Positions 41,852 to 50,704 of a stretch of DNA of 64,000 bases are shown here, piece by piece. Source of the stretch: Mycobacterium sp. 852002-51961_SCH5331710 (lineage in GTDB: Bacteria; Actinomycetota; Actinomycetes; Mycobacteriales; Mycobacteriaceae); NCBI RefSeq assembly GCF_001665535.1, contig NZ_LZSQ01000075.1, positions 17,276 through 81,275 of the forward strand. Direction: 5' to 3'. The notes beneath the pieces are model-generated. The model did not search any database. It was not told the origin of the DNA and was given only the letters and a program-made list of their open reading frames with translations. Within the stretch, counting starts at the first letter, position 1; each line of letters starts with the position of its first letter. The position numbers were made by a program, and so were the translations under genes.

Positions 41852-41870
41852 TAGGGTTAGGCGACCCTTA
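41852..41870. promoter_or_regulatory. IdeR-type iron box upstream of the ABC transporter pair
   Basis: TAGGGTTAGGCGACCCTTA matches 14 of 19 positions of the IdeR consensus, including the core GGTTAGGC. It ends 20 bp before the ATG of the first ABC gene and lies 81 bp from the divergent LLM gene, so it could repress both when iron is plentiful. Confidence 0.75.
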
Positions 41871-41890
41871 CCCCGAGACCTGGAGGGTGC

Positions 41891-43717
41891 ATGACCGCCG
41901 TGCAACCAGCGCCCGTCGTCGAGACGGATTCACCCGAACCCGCGGGCGACGCGGCCAAGCGGGCGGCTACCTACGACAAGCTCGCGCTACAGCAGCTGCT
42001 CGCCCCCACCCGGGCGCGGTCGTCACGGGCGCAGCGGTACCAGCTGCTGGCGTCGGCGGCCACCATCGTGCCGTTCATCGGGATCGTCGAGATCGGCCGT
42101 GAACTGCTCGCGCAGGGCCCGCCCGACACCGCCAGGCTCTGGACGATCGTCGCCGTGGTGATCGTCGCGCTGCTGGTGCGCACGCTGGCCGGCGGTGCCG
42201 CGCTGACGATCACCCACTTCGCCGACGTGGACCTGCAGCGGTCGCTGCGGCTGCGCATCGTCGACAAGCTCGGCCGGTTGCCGCTGGGCTGGTTCGGCAG
42301 CAGGTCGTCGGGCGAGGTGCGCAAGGCCGTCCAGAACGACGTCGGCGAATTGCATTTCCTAGTGGCCCATTCCGCGGTGGAGAACACCGGTGCGCTGGCC
42401 ACGCCGCTGTTCGGCCTCATCTACTGCTTCTACCTCGACTGGCGGCTGGGCCTGCTCGCGATGGCCACCGTGCCGTTCTACATCGGCGTCTACCTCGCGC
42501 TCGGGCGCGACTCCCGAACCCAGATGGAACGGCTCGACCGGGGAGTCGAGCGGATCAGCGCCACCATCGTCGAGTTCATCGCCGGGGTATCGGTGGTCAA
42601 GACCTTCGGTCAGGCGGGCAAGGCGCACAAGCGTTTCGCCGACGCCGCCGACGAGTTCAACTCGGGTTTCGCCGAATGGATCGGACCGCTGGTGCGGGTC
42701 AAGGCGGTGTCGTCGATCTTCATCGACACCCCGGTGCTGCTGCTGGCCAACTTGGCCGGTGGATACTGGTTCGTCCGCAGCGGCTGGGTCAGCCCGATCG
42801 AGGTGCTCGGCTCGACACTGGTGGCCGTGACCATCCCGGCCGCCGTCCTGACCGTCGGCTACTCCACGCACATCAAACGGCAGGCCGCGGCCGCCGCCGG
42901 GCGCCTGCAGCGCCTCCTCGACACACCAGCACTGCCCGTCCCGCGTGAAGCCGCGGTGCCGCAGGACAATTCGGTCGAGTTCGACAGTGTGCGGTTCGCG
43001 TACGACGGTAAGCACACCGTCCTGCACGACGTTTCGCTCACGCTCGCGGCCGGGACCATCACCGCGCTCGTCGGTCCGTCGGGCAGCGGCAAGTCGACGC
43101 TGGCCACGCTGGTGCCGCGATTTCACGACGTCGCCGCGGGTGCGGTCCGCATCGGAGGGGTCGACGTGCGCGACATCGCCTCGGCAGAGCTGTACCGACA
43201 CGTCGGGTTCGTCCTGCAGGACGTGCAACTTCTCGGCATCAGCGTCGCCGACAACATCCGACTCGGCCGGTCCGACGCCGGTGACGACGAGGTCGTCGCC
43301 GCGGCGAAGGCCGCCCGCATCCACGACCGGATCTTGGCGCTGCCCAACGGGTATGACTCCATCGTCGATGAGGATGCGCACTTCTCCGGCGGCGAGGCGC
43401 AACGCGTCAGCATTGCGCGCGCTCTGCTGGCCGACACGCCGATCCTGGTGCTCGACGAGGCGACGGCGTTCGCCGATCCGGACTCGGAGGCCCTGATCCA
43501 GGAGGCGCTGTCGCGTCTCATCGTCGGACGCACCGTGCTGGTCATCGCGCACCGCCTTGGCTCGATCGCCTCCGCGGACAACATCGTCGTGCTCGACTCG
43601 GGACGCGTCGTCGAACAGGGCAGGCACGATGAATTGCTTGCTGCCGGCGGGCAATACGCGCGGATGTGGCGAACCTACACCGCAGGTAACGCGCAGGAAT
43701 GGGAGGTCGCGCGATGA
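41891..43717 (+). CDS. ABC transporter half A, IrtA/YbtP-like, no SIP domain
   Basis: A 608-residue fused membrane/ATPase protein. The membrane domain has six spans at about residues 45-340. The ATPase has Walker [10 protein letters not shown] near 395, signature FSGGEAQRVSIARALL near 498 and Walker B ILVLDEATAFADP. The overall pattern follows the IrtAB/YbtPQ siderophore importers (exporter fold, import function). M. tuberculosis IrtA is about 860 residues because of an N-terminal FAD-binding siderophore-interaction domain; here only ~40 residues precede the first helix, so that domain is absent. It is preceded by GGAGGG and an iron box. Likely transports the ferric siderophore of this cluster. 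Confidence 0.83.
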   Translation: MTAVQPAPVVETDSPEPAGDAAKRAATYDKLALQQLLAPTRARSSRAQRYQLLASAATIVPFIGIVEIGRELLAQGPPDTARLWTIVAVVIVALLVRTLAGGAALTITHFADVDLQRSLRLRIVDKLGRLPLGWFGSRSSGEVRKAVQNDVGELHFLVAHSAVENTGALATPLFGLIYCFYLDWRLGLLAMATVPFYIGVYLALGRDSRTQMERLDRGVERISATIVEFIAGVSVVKTFGQAGKAHKRFADAADEFNSGFAEWIGPLVRVKAVSSIFIDTPVLLLANLAGGYWFVRSGWVSPIEVLGSTLVAVTIPAAVLTVGYSTHIKRQAAAAAGRLQRLLDTPALPVPREAAVPQDNSVEFDSVRFAYDGKHTVLHDVSLTLAAGTITALVGPSGSGKSTLATLVPRFHDVAAGAVRIGGVDVRDIASAELYRHVGFVLQDVQLLGISVADNIRLGRSDAGDDEVVAAAKAARIHDRILALPNGYDSIVDEDAHFSGGEAQRVSIARALLADTPILVLDEATAFADPDSEALIQEALSRLIVGRTVLVIAHRLGSIASADNIVVLDSGRVVEQGRHDELLAAGGQYARMWRTYTAGNAQEWEVAR

Positions 43718-45450
43718 TCCGGGGCTTTCTGCAGATCCTCGGCCCGCAGCGGGGCCGGATGTTCAGCTTCCTGTCGGTGGTGACCGTCTACGGCGTCCTG
43801 CACGGGTTGGTGATGCTGCTCCTGGTGCCGGTGACCGTGTCGTTGTTCGACGGTGACTTCGCCGCCGCGGGCCGCTGGCTGGGGACCATGGCGCTCACCG
43901 TGCTGGTCGCCTCGGCGCTCAACTACCTGCAGGCGAAACTCGCGATCCGAATGGCGCTGACCACCATGCGTCTGCTGCACCACCGGCTCGGCGACCACAT
44001 GGTGACCCTGCCGCTGGGCTGGTTCACCCGCGAGACGGTCGGCAAGGTCTCCCAAATCGCGGTCAAGGGAACGGTGTTTGTCGGCACCAGCGGCGGCAAC
44101 TTGGTCACCCCGCTGGTGGTCAACACCGTGAGCGCGGTCACGGTCGTGATCGGGTTGTTCTTCTTCGACTGGCGCGTCGGGCTCGTCGCGTTGGTCGGCG
44201 GTGTGCTGCTGGTCGTGTGCGGGCGGTTCGCCTCGCGGCTGATCGCCACCGCCGAGGAGCGGACGCACGACGCGGCGACCGAGGTCAACAACCGGGTGAT
44301 CGAGTTCGCGCGCTACCAACCGGTGCTGCGGGCGTTCGGCCGCACCGGGGGTGACTACACGCCGCTCGGTGACGCACTGCGAGATCAGCATCGCGCCGGG
44401 CGCGCCGCCCTGTGGCAGTCGGTGACCGGGTTGCTGCTGAACGGCGTTGCGGTGCAGGCGGTGTTCTCGGCGCTGATCGCCGCCGGCGTGTGGGTGGCGG
44501 CGCAGGGCGACGTCAACCCGGTCACGTTGGTCGCCATCCTCGGGCTCGCGGCCCGGTTCGCCTCGCCGCTGTCCCAGCTGGCCGAGCTCGGATCCGCGGT
44601 CAGGTTGGCGACGGCGGAGTTGGCGCGCATCACGACGATCCTGGACACCCCGGCACTGCCGGAACCCGCCGCCGCGAGCGCGCTCTCCACACCCGGGCGC
44701 GTCGAGCTGGATCGCGTCGCGTTCGGCTACTCGGACCGAAAAGTGTTGTCCGACGTGAGCTTTGTCGCCGAACCGGGCACCCTGACCGCGCTGGTCGGTC
44801 CGTCCGGGTCCGGTAAGTCGACGATCACCAAGCTGATCGCCCGCTTCTACGACGTCGACGCCGGCGTGGTGCGCGTCGGCGGGGTGGACGTCCGCGACCA
44901 GCTCACCGCGGATCTGATGGCGCAGCTGTCGCTGGTGTTCCAGGACGTGTACCTGTTCGACGACACGCTGTGGGAGAACATCCGCATCGGCCGGCCCGAC
45001 GCCGGCGACGACGCCATCGTCGAGGCGGCCCGGACCGCGGGCCTGCTGTCGGTCGTGGAGCGACTGCCCGACGGCTGGCAGACCCGGGTGGGCGAGGGCG
45101 GTTCGGCGCTCTCGGGCGGCGAACGGCAGCGGGTGTCCATTGCGCGGGCGCTGGTCAAGAACGCGCCGATCGTGCTGTTCGACGAAGCGACCAGCGCGCT
45201 GGATCCCGAGAACGAACACCACGTCGCCGAATCGATCCGGACATTGGCCCGGCGCAGCACGGTCATCGTGATCGCCCACAAGCTGTCCACGGTCACCGCC
45301 GCCGACAACATCGTGGTTCTGTCGGCAGACGGAACGGTCGAGGACCAGGGCAGCCACGCCGAGCTGACGGCCCGCGGCGGGCAGTATGCGCAGTTCTGGA
45401 ATCAGCGCGTCGCCGCGAGTGGGTGGGTCATGGCCGCAGCGTTCGGGTAG
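43714..45450 (+). CDS. ABC transporter half B, IrtB/YbtQ-like
   Basis: A 578-residue fused membrane/ATPase half-transporter. The exporter-type membrane domain is at about 15-320. The ATPase has Walker [10 protein letters not shown] near 362, signature LSGGERQRVSIARALV near 465 and FDEATSALDPENEH near 486. The C-terminus (QYAQFWNQRVAASGW) resembles that of mycobacterial IrtB. The ATG overlaps the stop of the A half by ATGA, so the two form a coupled heterodimer. It is inferred to import the ferric siderophore; export of the apo-siderophore is the alternative. Confidence 0.83.
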   Translation: MIRGFLQILGPQRGRMFSFLSVVTVYGVLHGLVMLLLVPVTVSLFDGDFAAAGRWLGTMALTVLVASALNYLQAKLAIRMALTTMRLLHHRLGDHMVTLPLGWFTRETVGKVSQIAVKGTVFVGTSGGNLVTPLVVNTVSAVTVVIGLFFFDWRVGLVALVGGVLLVVCGRFASRLIATAEERTHDAATEVNNRVIEFARYQPVLRAFGRTGGDYTPLGDALRDQHRAGRAALWQSVTGLLLNGVAVQAVFSALIAAGVWVAAQGDVNPVTLVAILGLAARFASPLSQLAELGSAVRLATAELARITTILDTPALPEPAAASALSTPGRVELDRVAFGYSDRKVLSDVSFVAEPGTLTALVGPSGSGKSTITKLIARFYDVDAGVVRVGGVDVRDQLTADLMAQLSLVFQDVYLFDDTLWENIRIGRPDAGDDAIVEAARTAGLLSVVERLPDGWQTRVGEGGSALSGGERQRVSIARALVKNAPIVLFDEATSALDPENEHHVAESIRTLARRSTVIVIAHKLSTVTAADNIVVLSADGTVEDQGSHAELTARGGQYAQFWNQRVAASGWVMAAAFG

Positions 45451-45555
45451 CGCGTTTGCACACGTCAACGCAGGTGCGGCCGCACTGAGAGGTGGTTGCG
45501 CCAGAAACTCTTGAGGCGGCCCGCCGGAGGGGCGACGTAGCCGTGTCCGCGTCGA

Positions 45556-45574
45556 GAAGGATAGGGTAACCTCA
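45556..45574. promoter_or_regulatory. IdeR-type iron box 1 upstream of mbtT-G
   Basis: GAAGGATAGGGTAACCTCA matches 14 of 19 positions of the IdeR consensus. Its start is 27 bp upstream of the start of a second box, giving the tandem arrangement also known from IdeR-regulated mycobactin promoters. Confidence 0.7.
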
Positions 45575-45582
45575 CTTCCGAC

Positions 45583-45601
45583 TTAGGACAGCCTGCGCTA
45601 A
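45583..45601. promoter_or_regulatory. IdeR-type iron box 2 upstream of mbtT-G
   Basis: TTAGGACAGCCTGCGCTAA matches 13 of 19 positions of the IdeR consensus and is nearly the same sequence as the mbtB box. It ends 16 bp before a small leader ORF (45618) that runs into mbtT. Confidence 0.68.
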
Positions 45602-45617
45602 TCACACGGAGGAATTC

Positions 45618-45704
45618 ATGAGTGTTTTCACCGCGCGATCGCAGGCCCGCCCACCGCACCTGCCCGGGCTTCATCGCCGTCCCGACGCGACCCCGACACG
45701 ATGA
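45618..45704 (+). CDS. 28-residue leader ORF coupled to mbtT
   Basis: An ATG preceded by GGAGG opens a 28-codon ORF that starts MSVFTARSQARPPHLPG and is rich in Arg and Pro. Its TGA overlaps the mbtT ATG (ATGA). The strong ribosome site and the exact overlap suggest it is translated and feeds ribosomes into mbtT, which itself lacks a good ribosome site. It has no cysteine run. Whether the peptide has a function, or merely couples translation, is unknown. Confidence 0.5.
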   Translation: MSVFTARSQARPPHLPGLHRRPDATPTR

Positions 45705-46447
45705 TCGACGAACGAAGCCAACTGACCTTCGCGCCCTGGATTAAACGCTCCGCTGGGCAGTCCAGTGAGGGGGCGACCGTCGTCTTCCCCCACGCGGGCG
45801 GTGCTGCGGCGGCGTACCGGGCATTCGCCTCGGCCTTGGCCCGTACCGGTGACGACGCCTATGTGGTCCAGTACCCGCAACGGGCGGACCGGCTGAGCCA
45901 TCCCGCGCCAAACACGGTGGAGGATCTGGCCGCCGACCTGTTCGCCGCGGGGGACTGGTCCGAACTGGGTCCGCTGCGGCTGTTCGGCCACTGCATGGGC
46001 GCGGTGATCGCGTTCGAATTCGGCCGTGTGGCAGAACGTCACGGCGTTCCCGTCCGCCAACTGTGGGTTTCGGCGAGCCAGGCGCCGTCGACCATCGCCA
46101 CCTCACCGAGACTGCCGACGGCCGATGCCGAAGTCGTGGCCAACATGGTCGACCTCGGTGGAACGGACCCCCGGCTGCTGGCCGACGAGGACTTCATCGA
46201 ACTGCTCGTGCGCGCGGTGCGCGCGGACTATGTGGCGTTCAACCGCTACGCGTGTGAACCTGACGTCCGCCTCGCTGCCGACATCCACACGATCGGCGGC
46301 CGCGGCGACCACCGCATCAGTCCAGACATGTTGCGCGGATGGGAAACCCACACCCAGGGCGCCTTCACGTTGTCGCTGTTCGACGGCGGACACTTCTACA
46401 TCAACGACCACCTCGACGCGGTCGCGGAGTTGGTCAATGCCGGTTAG
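45701..46447 (+). CDS. mbtT: Type II thioesterase with a Cys nucleophile
   Basis: A 248-residue alpha/beta-hydrolase thioesterase. Features: VVFPHAGGAAAAYRAFA (oxyanion region), the nucleophile elbow LFGHCMGAVIAFEFG with Cys98 where GHSxG enzymes have Ser, and the catalytic His in FDGGHFYINDH. Such enzymes remove wrong acyl groups from carrier domains or release products. It replaces the thioesterase missing from MbtB. Its ATG overlaps the stop of a 28-codon leader, and its 3' end overlaps mbtC by 11 bp, so it is the first large gene of the mbtT-C-D-E-F-G operon. Confidence 0.88.
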   Translation: MIDERSQLTFAPWIKRSAGQSSEGATVVFPHAGGAAAAYRAFASALARTGDDAYVVQYPQRADRLSHPAPNTVEDLAADLFAAGDWSELGPLRLFGHCMGAVIAFEFGRVAERHGVPVRQLWVSASQAPSTIATSPRLPTADAEVVANMVDLGGTDPRLLADEDFIELLVRAVRADYVAFNRYACEPDVRLAADIHTIGGRGDHRISPDMLRGWETHTQGAFTLSLFDGGHFYINDHLDAVAELVNAG

Positions 46448-47765
46448 CGCGCCACACGGCGTCGACGATCCCATCGTCATCGTGGGGATGGCGATCGAGG
46501 CGCCGGGGGGGATCGACACCGCCGACGACTACTGGGACCTGTTGGTCAACGGACGTGAGGGCCTGTGCCCGTTCCCGCGGGATCGCGGATGGTCGGTGCG
46601 CGACATCCTCGACGGTTCACAGCGCGACGGGTTCAAACGCATCCACGACCTCGGTGGATTTCTCGACGATGCAGCGAGTTTCGATCCGGAGTTCTTCGGG
46701 ATCTCGCCGCGGGAGGCCGTGGCGATGGATCCGCAGCAGCGGGTCGCGCTGCGTGTGGCGTGGCGGGCGCTGGAGAACAGTGGGATCAACCCCGACGATC
46801 TGGCGGGTCACGACGCCGGCTGCTACGTCGGCGCCTCGGTGATGGGGTACGGACCCGACCTTGCCGAATTCTCCAATCTGACCGGGCATTTGATGTCCGG
46901 CACTGCGCTCGGCGTGATCAGCGGCCGCATCGCCTACACCCTGGGGCTGGCCGGGCCTGCGCTGACGATCGACACCTCCTGCTCGTCGACGCTGACCGCG
47001 ATTCACACCGCGGCACAGTCCCTGCGGTCGCAGGACTGCGACCTCGCGCTGGCCGGCGGGGTCTGCGTGATGGGCTCACCCGGCTTCTTCGTCGAATTCT
47101 CCAAACAGCACGCGCTGTCCGACGACGGCCACTGCCGGCCCTACAGCGCACTGGCCAGCGGCACCGTGTGGGCCGAGGGCGCGGCCATGTTCGTGCTGCA
47201 GCGAAGATCTCGAGCCTTAAGCGACGGGCGTGAGATCCTCGCCGAACTGCGGGCCACCTGCCTCAACCAGGACGGGCGTTCCGTCGGCCTGACCGCACCG
47301 AGCGGACAGGCGCAGACCCGGCTGTTCGCACGGGCGCTCGAGTCGAGCGGTCTGCGCCCGCAGGACATCGGAATGGTCGAAGGACACGGCACCGGCACCC
47401 GGCTCGGCGACCGCACGGAATTGCTCTCGCTCGCCGGCACGTACGGCGCCACCGAACCCGGCGAGGGTCCGCTGCTGGGTTCGGTGAAGTCGAACCTCGG
47501 CCACACGCAGGCCGCCGCCGGCGGGCTCGGCCTGGCCAAGGCACTGATCTCCGCCGAACACGGTGCGATCCCCGCCACGCTGCACACCGACGAAGCCAGC
47601 CGCGAAATCGACTGGGAATGCCAGGGATTGCGCCTGGCATCCGAGCTGACACCCTGGCCGGACATCAACGGTGAGCGGTTCGCGGCGGTCACCGCGTTCG
47701 GTATGAGCGGTACCAACGCCCACGTGATCGTCTCGGTTCCGGCGATCCGACCCGAGGCGGCGTGA
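46437..47765 (+). CDS. mbtC: Mycobactin polyketide ketosynthase
   Basis: A 442-residue stand-alone ketosynthase. Active Cys in TIDTSCSSTLTAIH, His in EGHGTGTRLGD and in KSNLGHTQAAAGG. It begins at an ATG inside the 3' end of mbtT. With MbtD it adds the malonate-derived beta-hydroxy acyl unit of the mycobactin linker. Length and domain content match M. tuberculosis MbtC (444 residues). Confidence 0.93.
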   Translation: MPVSAPHGVDDPIVIVGMAIEAPGGIDTADDYWDLLVNGREGLCPFPRDRGWSVRDILDGSQRDGFKRIHDLGGFLDDAASFDPEFFGISPREAVAMDPQQRVALRVAWRALENSGINPDDLAGHDAGCYVGASVMGYGPDLAEFSNLTGHLMSGTALGVISGRIAYTLGLAGPALTIDTSCSSTLTAIHTAAQSLRSQDCDLALAGGVCVMGSPGFFVEFSKQHALSDDGHCRPYSALASGTVWAEGAAMFVLQRRSRALSDGREILAELRATCLNQDGRSVGLTAPSGQAQTRLFARALESSGLRPQDIGMVEGHGTGTRLGDRTELLSLAGTYGATEPGEGPLLGSVKSNLGHTQAAAGGLGLAKALISAEHGAIPATLHTDEASREIDWECQGLRLASELTPWPDINGERFAAVTAFGMSGTNAHVIVSVPAIRPEAA

Positions 47766-50704
47766 TGCCCACCGGATTTCCCGACGGCCGGGTGCCCGTC
47801 GTCTTGAGCACGCACGCCGAGGAACTCCTCGCCGCCGACGCCGAGGCGATACTGCGCTATCTCGAGCGCGAACCCGACGTGCGGGCCGTCGCCGCGACGC
47901 TGCTACGCACCCGACGCCTGCGCAGGCACCGCGCCGTGGTCCGTGCTGCGGACACCGCCGAACTGGCCGACGGGCTCCGCGCGGTCGCCGACGGAGGCAC
48001 GCATCCGCTGGTGGCCCGATCGTCGCAATCACCGACGATGCGAACGGCTTTCGTGTTTCCGGGGCAGGGCAACCAGTGGCCGTCCATGGGCGCGGACGCC
48101 TACCGGCGGTCGGGGGTGTACCGCACGCTCGCCGACCGCTGCGCCGAGGCGTTCGTCGCCGCGGGGCAGCCCTCACCGCTGCCGTACCTGACCTCCGACA
48201 CCACCGGCGGGACCTGGTCGCAGACCGAGATCCAGTCGGCCCAGTTCACCCATGCCGTCGCGCTGGCCCACCTGTGGCGCTCGTGCGGAATAGTGCCGGA
48301 CCTCGTGGTCGGCCACAGCCTCGGTGAGGTCGCCGCGGCCTATGTCGCCGGGAGCATCGCGCTGCCGGATGCGGCCGCCGTCGTCGTCGCCCGCGCCACG
48401 GCCGTCGACCGTCTCTCGGGCGACTACGGCATGGCCGCGCTGGGGGTTTCGCTCACCGACGCCGAACGGTTGATCGAGTCGACCCCCGGCTGGCTCGAGG
48501 TGTCCGCGGTCAACGCCGACGCGTCGGTGGCGATCTCGGGGGAGCGGGCCGCGATCCGCGCGTTGCTCGCGACCGCGACCGAACAGGGCCTGTTCGCCCG
48601 CGAACTCGACGTGAACTACCCGGGTCACACCAGCGCGCTGGAACGGGTGCGCGACGACCTGCTCGCCATGCTCCCGGACGCCGACTTCGCCGACGCGCCG
48701 ATCCGGTTCATCGGATCCACCACAGCGGACGTCGTGCCCGCGGGAACCGACTTCACGTCCTACTGGTACGAGAACCTGCGCAACACTGTGCGATTCGATC
48801 GTGCCGTTGCTGCCGCAGGGAGCCACGGCGCCACCGCGTACATCGAGATGTCGGCGCATCCGACCCTGCTGTTCGCGCTGGGGGAGATCCTGTCCGAGGA
48901 CGATCCGGTGGTCGTCGGCTCGGGGCACCGCGACCATCCGCTCATTGACTCGGTATCGGCCAGCATCGCTACAGTCGCCGTGGCCGACCCCGAATTCCGG
49001 TGGGCCGACATGGCGGACATCGACGCCCAGCCGCATTTGCGTGGCTTCCCGAACGCGCCGATGCGGGCGCTCCGGCTGTGGGCCGAACCGCAACCGCTGG
49101 CACCGGTCTACGGCCTCACCGTCGCCCGCGAGGCGTGGAACATCACCGCGATCGGTCCGGACGCACCCGGACAGCGGGTCGCGGTCGTCGACCTCGCCGG
49201 TCCGCGCGGGCCGCTCGCCGAGACGCTGCGAACGGCATTGCGCCGCAGCGACGCTGAGGTCGTGGAGCCGACCGAGGCCGACCTCGTCGTCGCCGTCGCG
49301 CCCCTGCTGGACCACCCCGACGTCGAACGCGCGGCCCACGAGCTCGCCCAACTCGCCGGTGAGGGTCTGCTCGACTACGTCGACGCCGCAGGACCGCAAT
49401 GCCGCGCGGTGTGCCTGGTCACCGTCGGCGGTGAGCACGTGCACCCCGCAGAGCCGGTCGCCCTGCCCGCCCAGGCCGCGCTGGCCGCGATGCACCGCAG
49501 CCTCGGCTTCGAACGTCCGGAGCAGGTGTTCAGACATCTCGACCTCCCGTCGTGGGATCCCGACGACGCGCTCAGCGCAACGGTGGTCGGCGCACTTCTC
49601 TCGCGCGTCGACGAGGCGGCGGTGCGCGACAACGGCTCAGGCCCAGAGGTTTACGTCCGATCCATCGGTGAGTCTGTAGAGCCGGCACCGTCCTGGCTCT
49701 CGGAGCCCGGGGCGTTCGACGATGTGGTGATCACCGGCGGCAACGGCGCGGTCGGGCTGCACTTCGCGCGGTATCTCGCCGCCCACGGGGCGCGCCGCAT
49801 CGTGCTGCTCAGCCGCAGCGGCGTCGACGGCGCCGTCTGCGCCGAACTCGCCGCCGTCGCACGGGATCTCGAGGTGGTCGCGCCCCGGTGCGACATCACC
49901 TCCGGCGAGCAGGTCGCCGCGGCTGCCGGGCGGTACGCGGGCGCTGGGGCGTCGCTGCTCATCCACGCCGCGGGCGCGGCGACGTTCGCCGACCGCGACG
50001 CGCTCACCTCCGAGGCGTTCGTCGACGCGGCGAACGCGAAGATCGGCGGGCTGGCCAGGATGGCCGAGTCCTGGCCCCTGCGCTCCGACGCTCGAATCCT
50101 GGTGTGCTCCTCGGTGTCGGGTGTCTGGGGCGGTCGCGGTCACGCCGCATACTCGGCCGCCAACCGGATGCTCGACGTGATGGCGGGTCAACTGCGCGCC
50201 GAAGGTCAGCACTGCGTGGCCGCCAGGTACGGGCTGTGGCGCGGCAGCGGCATCGCCGACGCGGCCGAGGTCACCAAGATCGAGCGGTCCGGGCTGCTGG
50301 CGATGGCACCGGACGCAGCCGTCGAGGCCAGCCTTCGTGACCACGTCCAGGACCCGCTGCTGTTCAGCGCCGACGAGACCCGGTTGCGGGTGTTCCTGGG
50401 AAGCCGAACCGACGGCCACGTCGAAATGAACACGGTGTCAACCGAAGCCGATGTCGACACCACGGCGCTGGTAAGGGCCGAGCTCGGCGCGGTCCTCGAC
50501 GTCGAGGCGGACGCAATCGATCTCGACACATCGCTGCTCGACCTCGGGGTCGACTCTCTGCTGGCTCTCGACCTCCGTAAACGGCTGCAGCGCGCGACCG
50601 GCCACAAGGTGTCGCTGGCCGTGCTGCTCGGTGGCATCACCGGCGGCGAGCTCGTCGCCGACCTCGACAGCACCAAACGATCAGAAAAGGTGAACAACGC
50701 GTGA
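47765..50704 (+). CDS. mbtD: Mycobactin polyketide synthase, AT-KR-ACP
   Basis: A 979-residue protein. AT at about 90-410: FPGQGNQWPSMG, Ser185 in GHSLGEVAAAY. KR at about 660-860: ITGGNGAVGLHFARYL, CSSVSG, AYSAANRMLD. ACP at about 895-965: Ser931 in DLGVDSLLALDLRKRLQ. It supplies acyl transfer, ketoreduction and the carrier domain to the MbtC ketosynthase, giving a beta-hydroxybutyrate-type unit. The ATG overlaps the mbtC stop (TGATG); a GTG one codon earlier is possible. The 3' end overlaps mbtE by GTGA. Confidence 0.93.
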   Translation: MPTGFPDGRVPVVLSTHAEELLAADAEAILRYLEREPDVRAVAATLLRTRRLRRHRAVVRAADTAELADGLRAVADGGTHPLVARSSQSPTMRTAFVFPGQGNQWPSMGADAYRRSGVYRTLADRCAEAFVAAGQPSPLPYLTSDTTGGTWSQTEIQSAQFTHAVALAHLWRSCGIVPDLVVGHSLGEVAAAYVAGSIALPDAAAVVVARATAVDRLSGDYGMAALGVSLTDAERLIESTPGWLEVSAVNADASVAISGERAAIRALLATATEQGLFARELDVNYPGHTSALERVRDDLLAMLPDADFADAPIRFIGSTTADVVPAGTDFTSYWYENLRNTVRFDRAVAAAGSHGATAYIEMSAHPTLLFALGEILSEDDPVVVGSGHRDHPLIDSVSASIATVAVADPEFRWADMADIDAQPHLRGFPNAPMRALRLWAEPQPLAPVYGLTVAREAWNITAIGPDAPGQRVAVVDLAGPRGPLAETLRTALRRSDAEVVEPTEADLVVAVAPLLDHPDVERAAHELAQLAGEGLLDYVDAAGPQCRAVCLVTVGGEHVHPAEPVALPAQAALAAMHRSLGFERPEQVFRHLDLPSWDPDDALSATVVGALLSRVDEAAVRDNGSGPEVYVRSIGESVEPAPSWLSEPGAFDDVVITGGNGAVGLHFARYLAAHGARRIVLLSRSGVDGAVCAELAAVARDLEVVAPRCDITSGEQVAAAAGRYAGAGASLLIHAAGAATFADRDALTSEAFVDAANAKIGGLARMAESWPLRSDARILVCSSVSGVWGGRGHAAYSAANRMLDVMAGQLRAEGQHCVAARYGLWRGSGIADAAEVTKIERSGLLAMAPDAAVEASLRDHVQDPLLFSADETRLRVFLGSRTDGHVEMNTVSTEADVDTTALVRAELGAVLDVEADAIDLDTSLLDLGVDSLLALDLRKRLQRATGHKVSLAVLLGGITGGELVADLDSTKRSEKVNNA

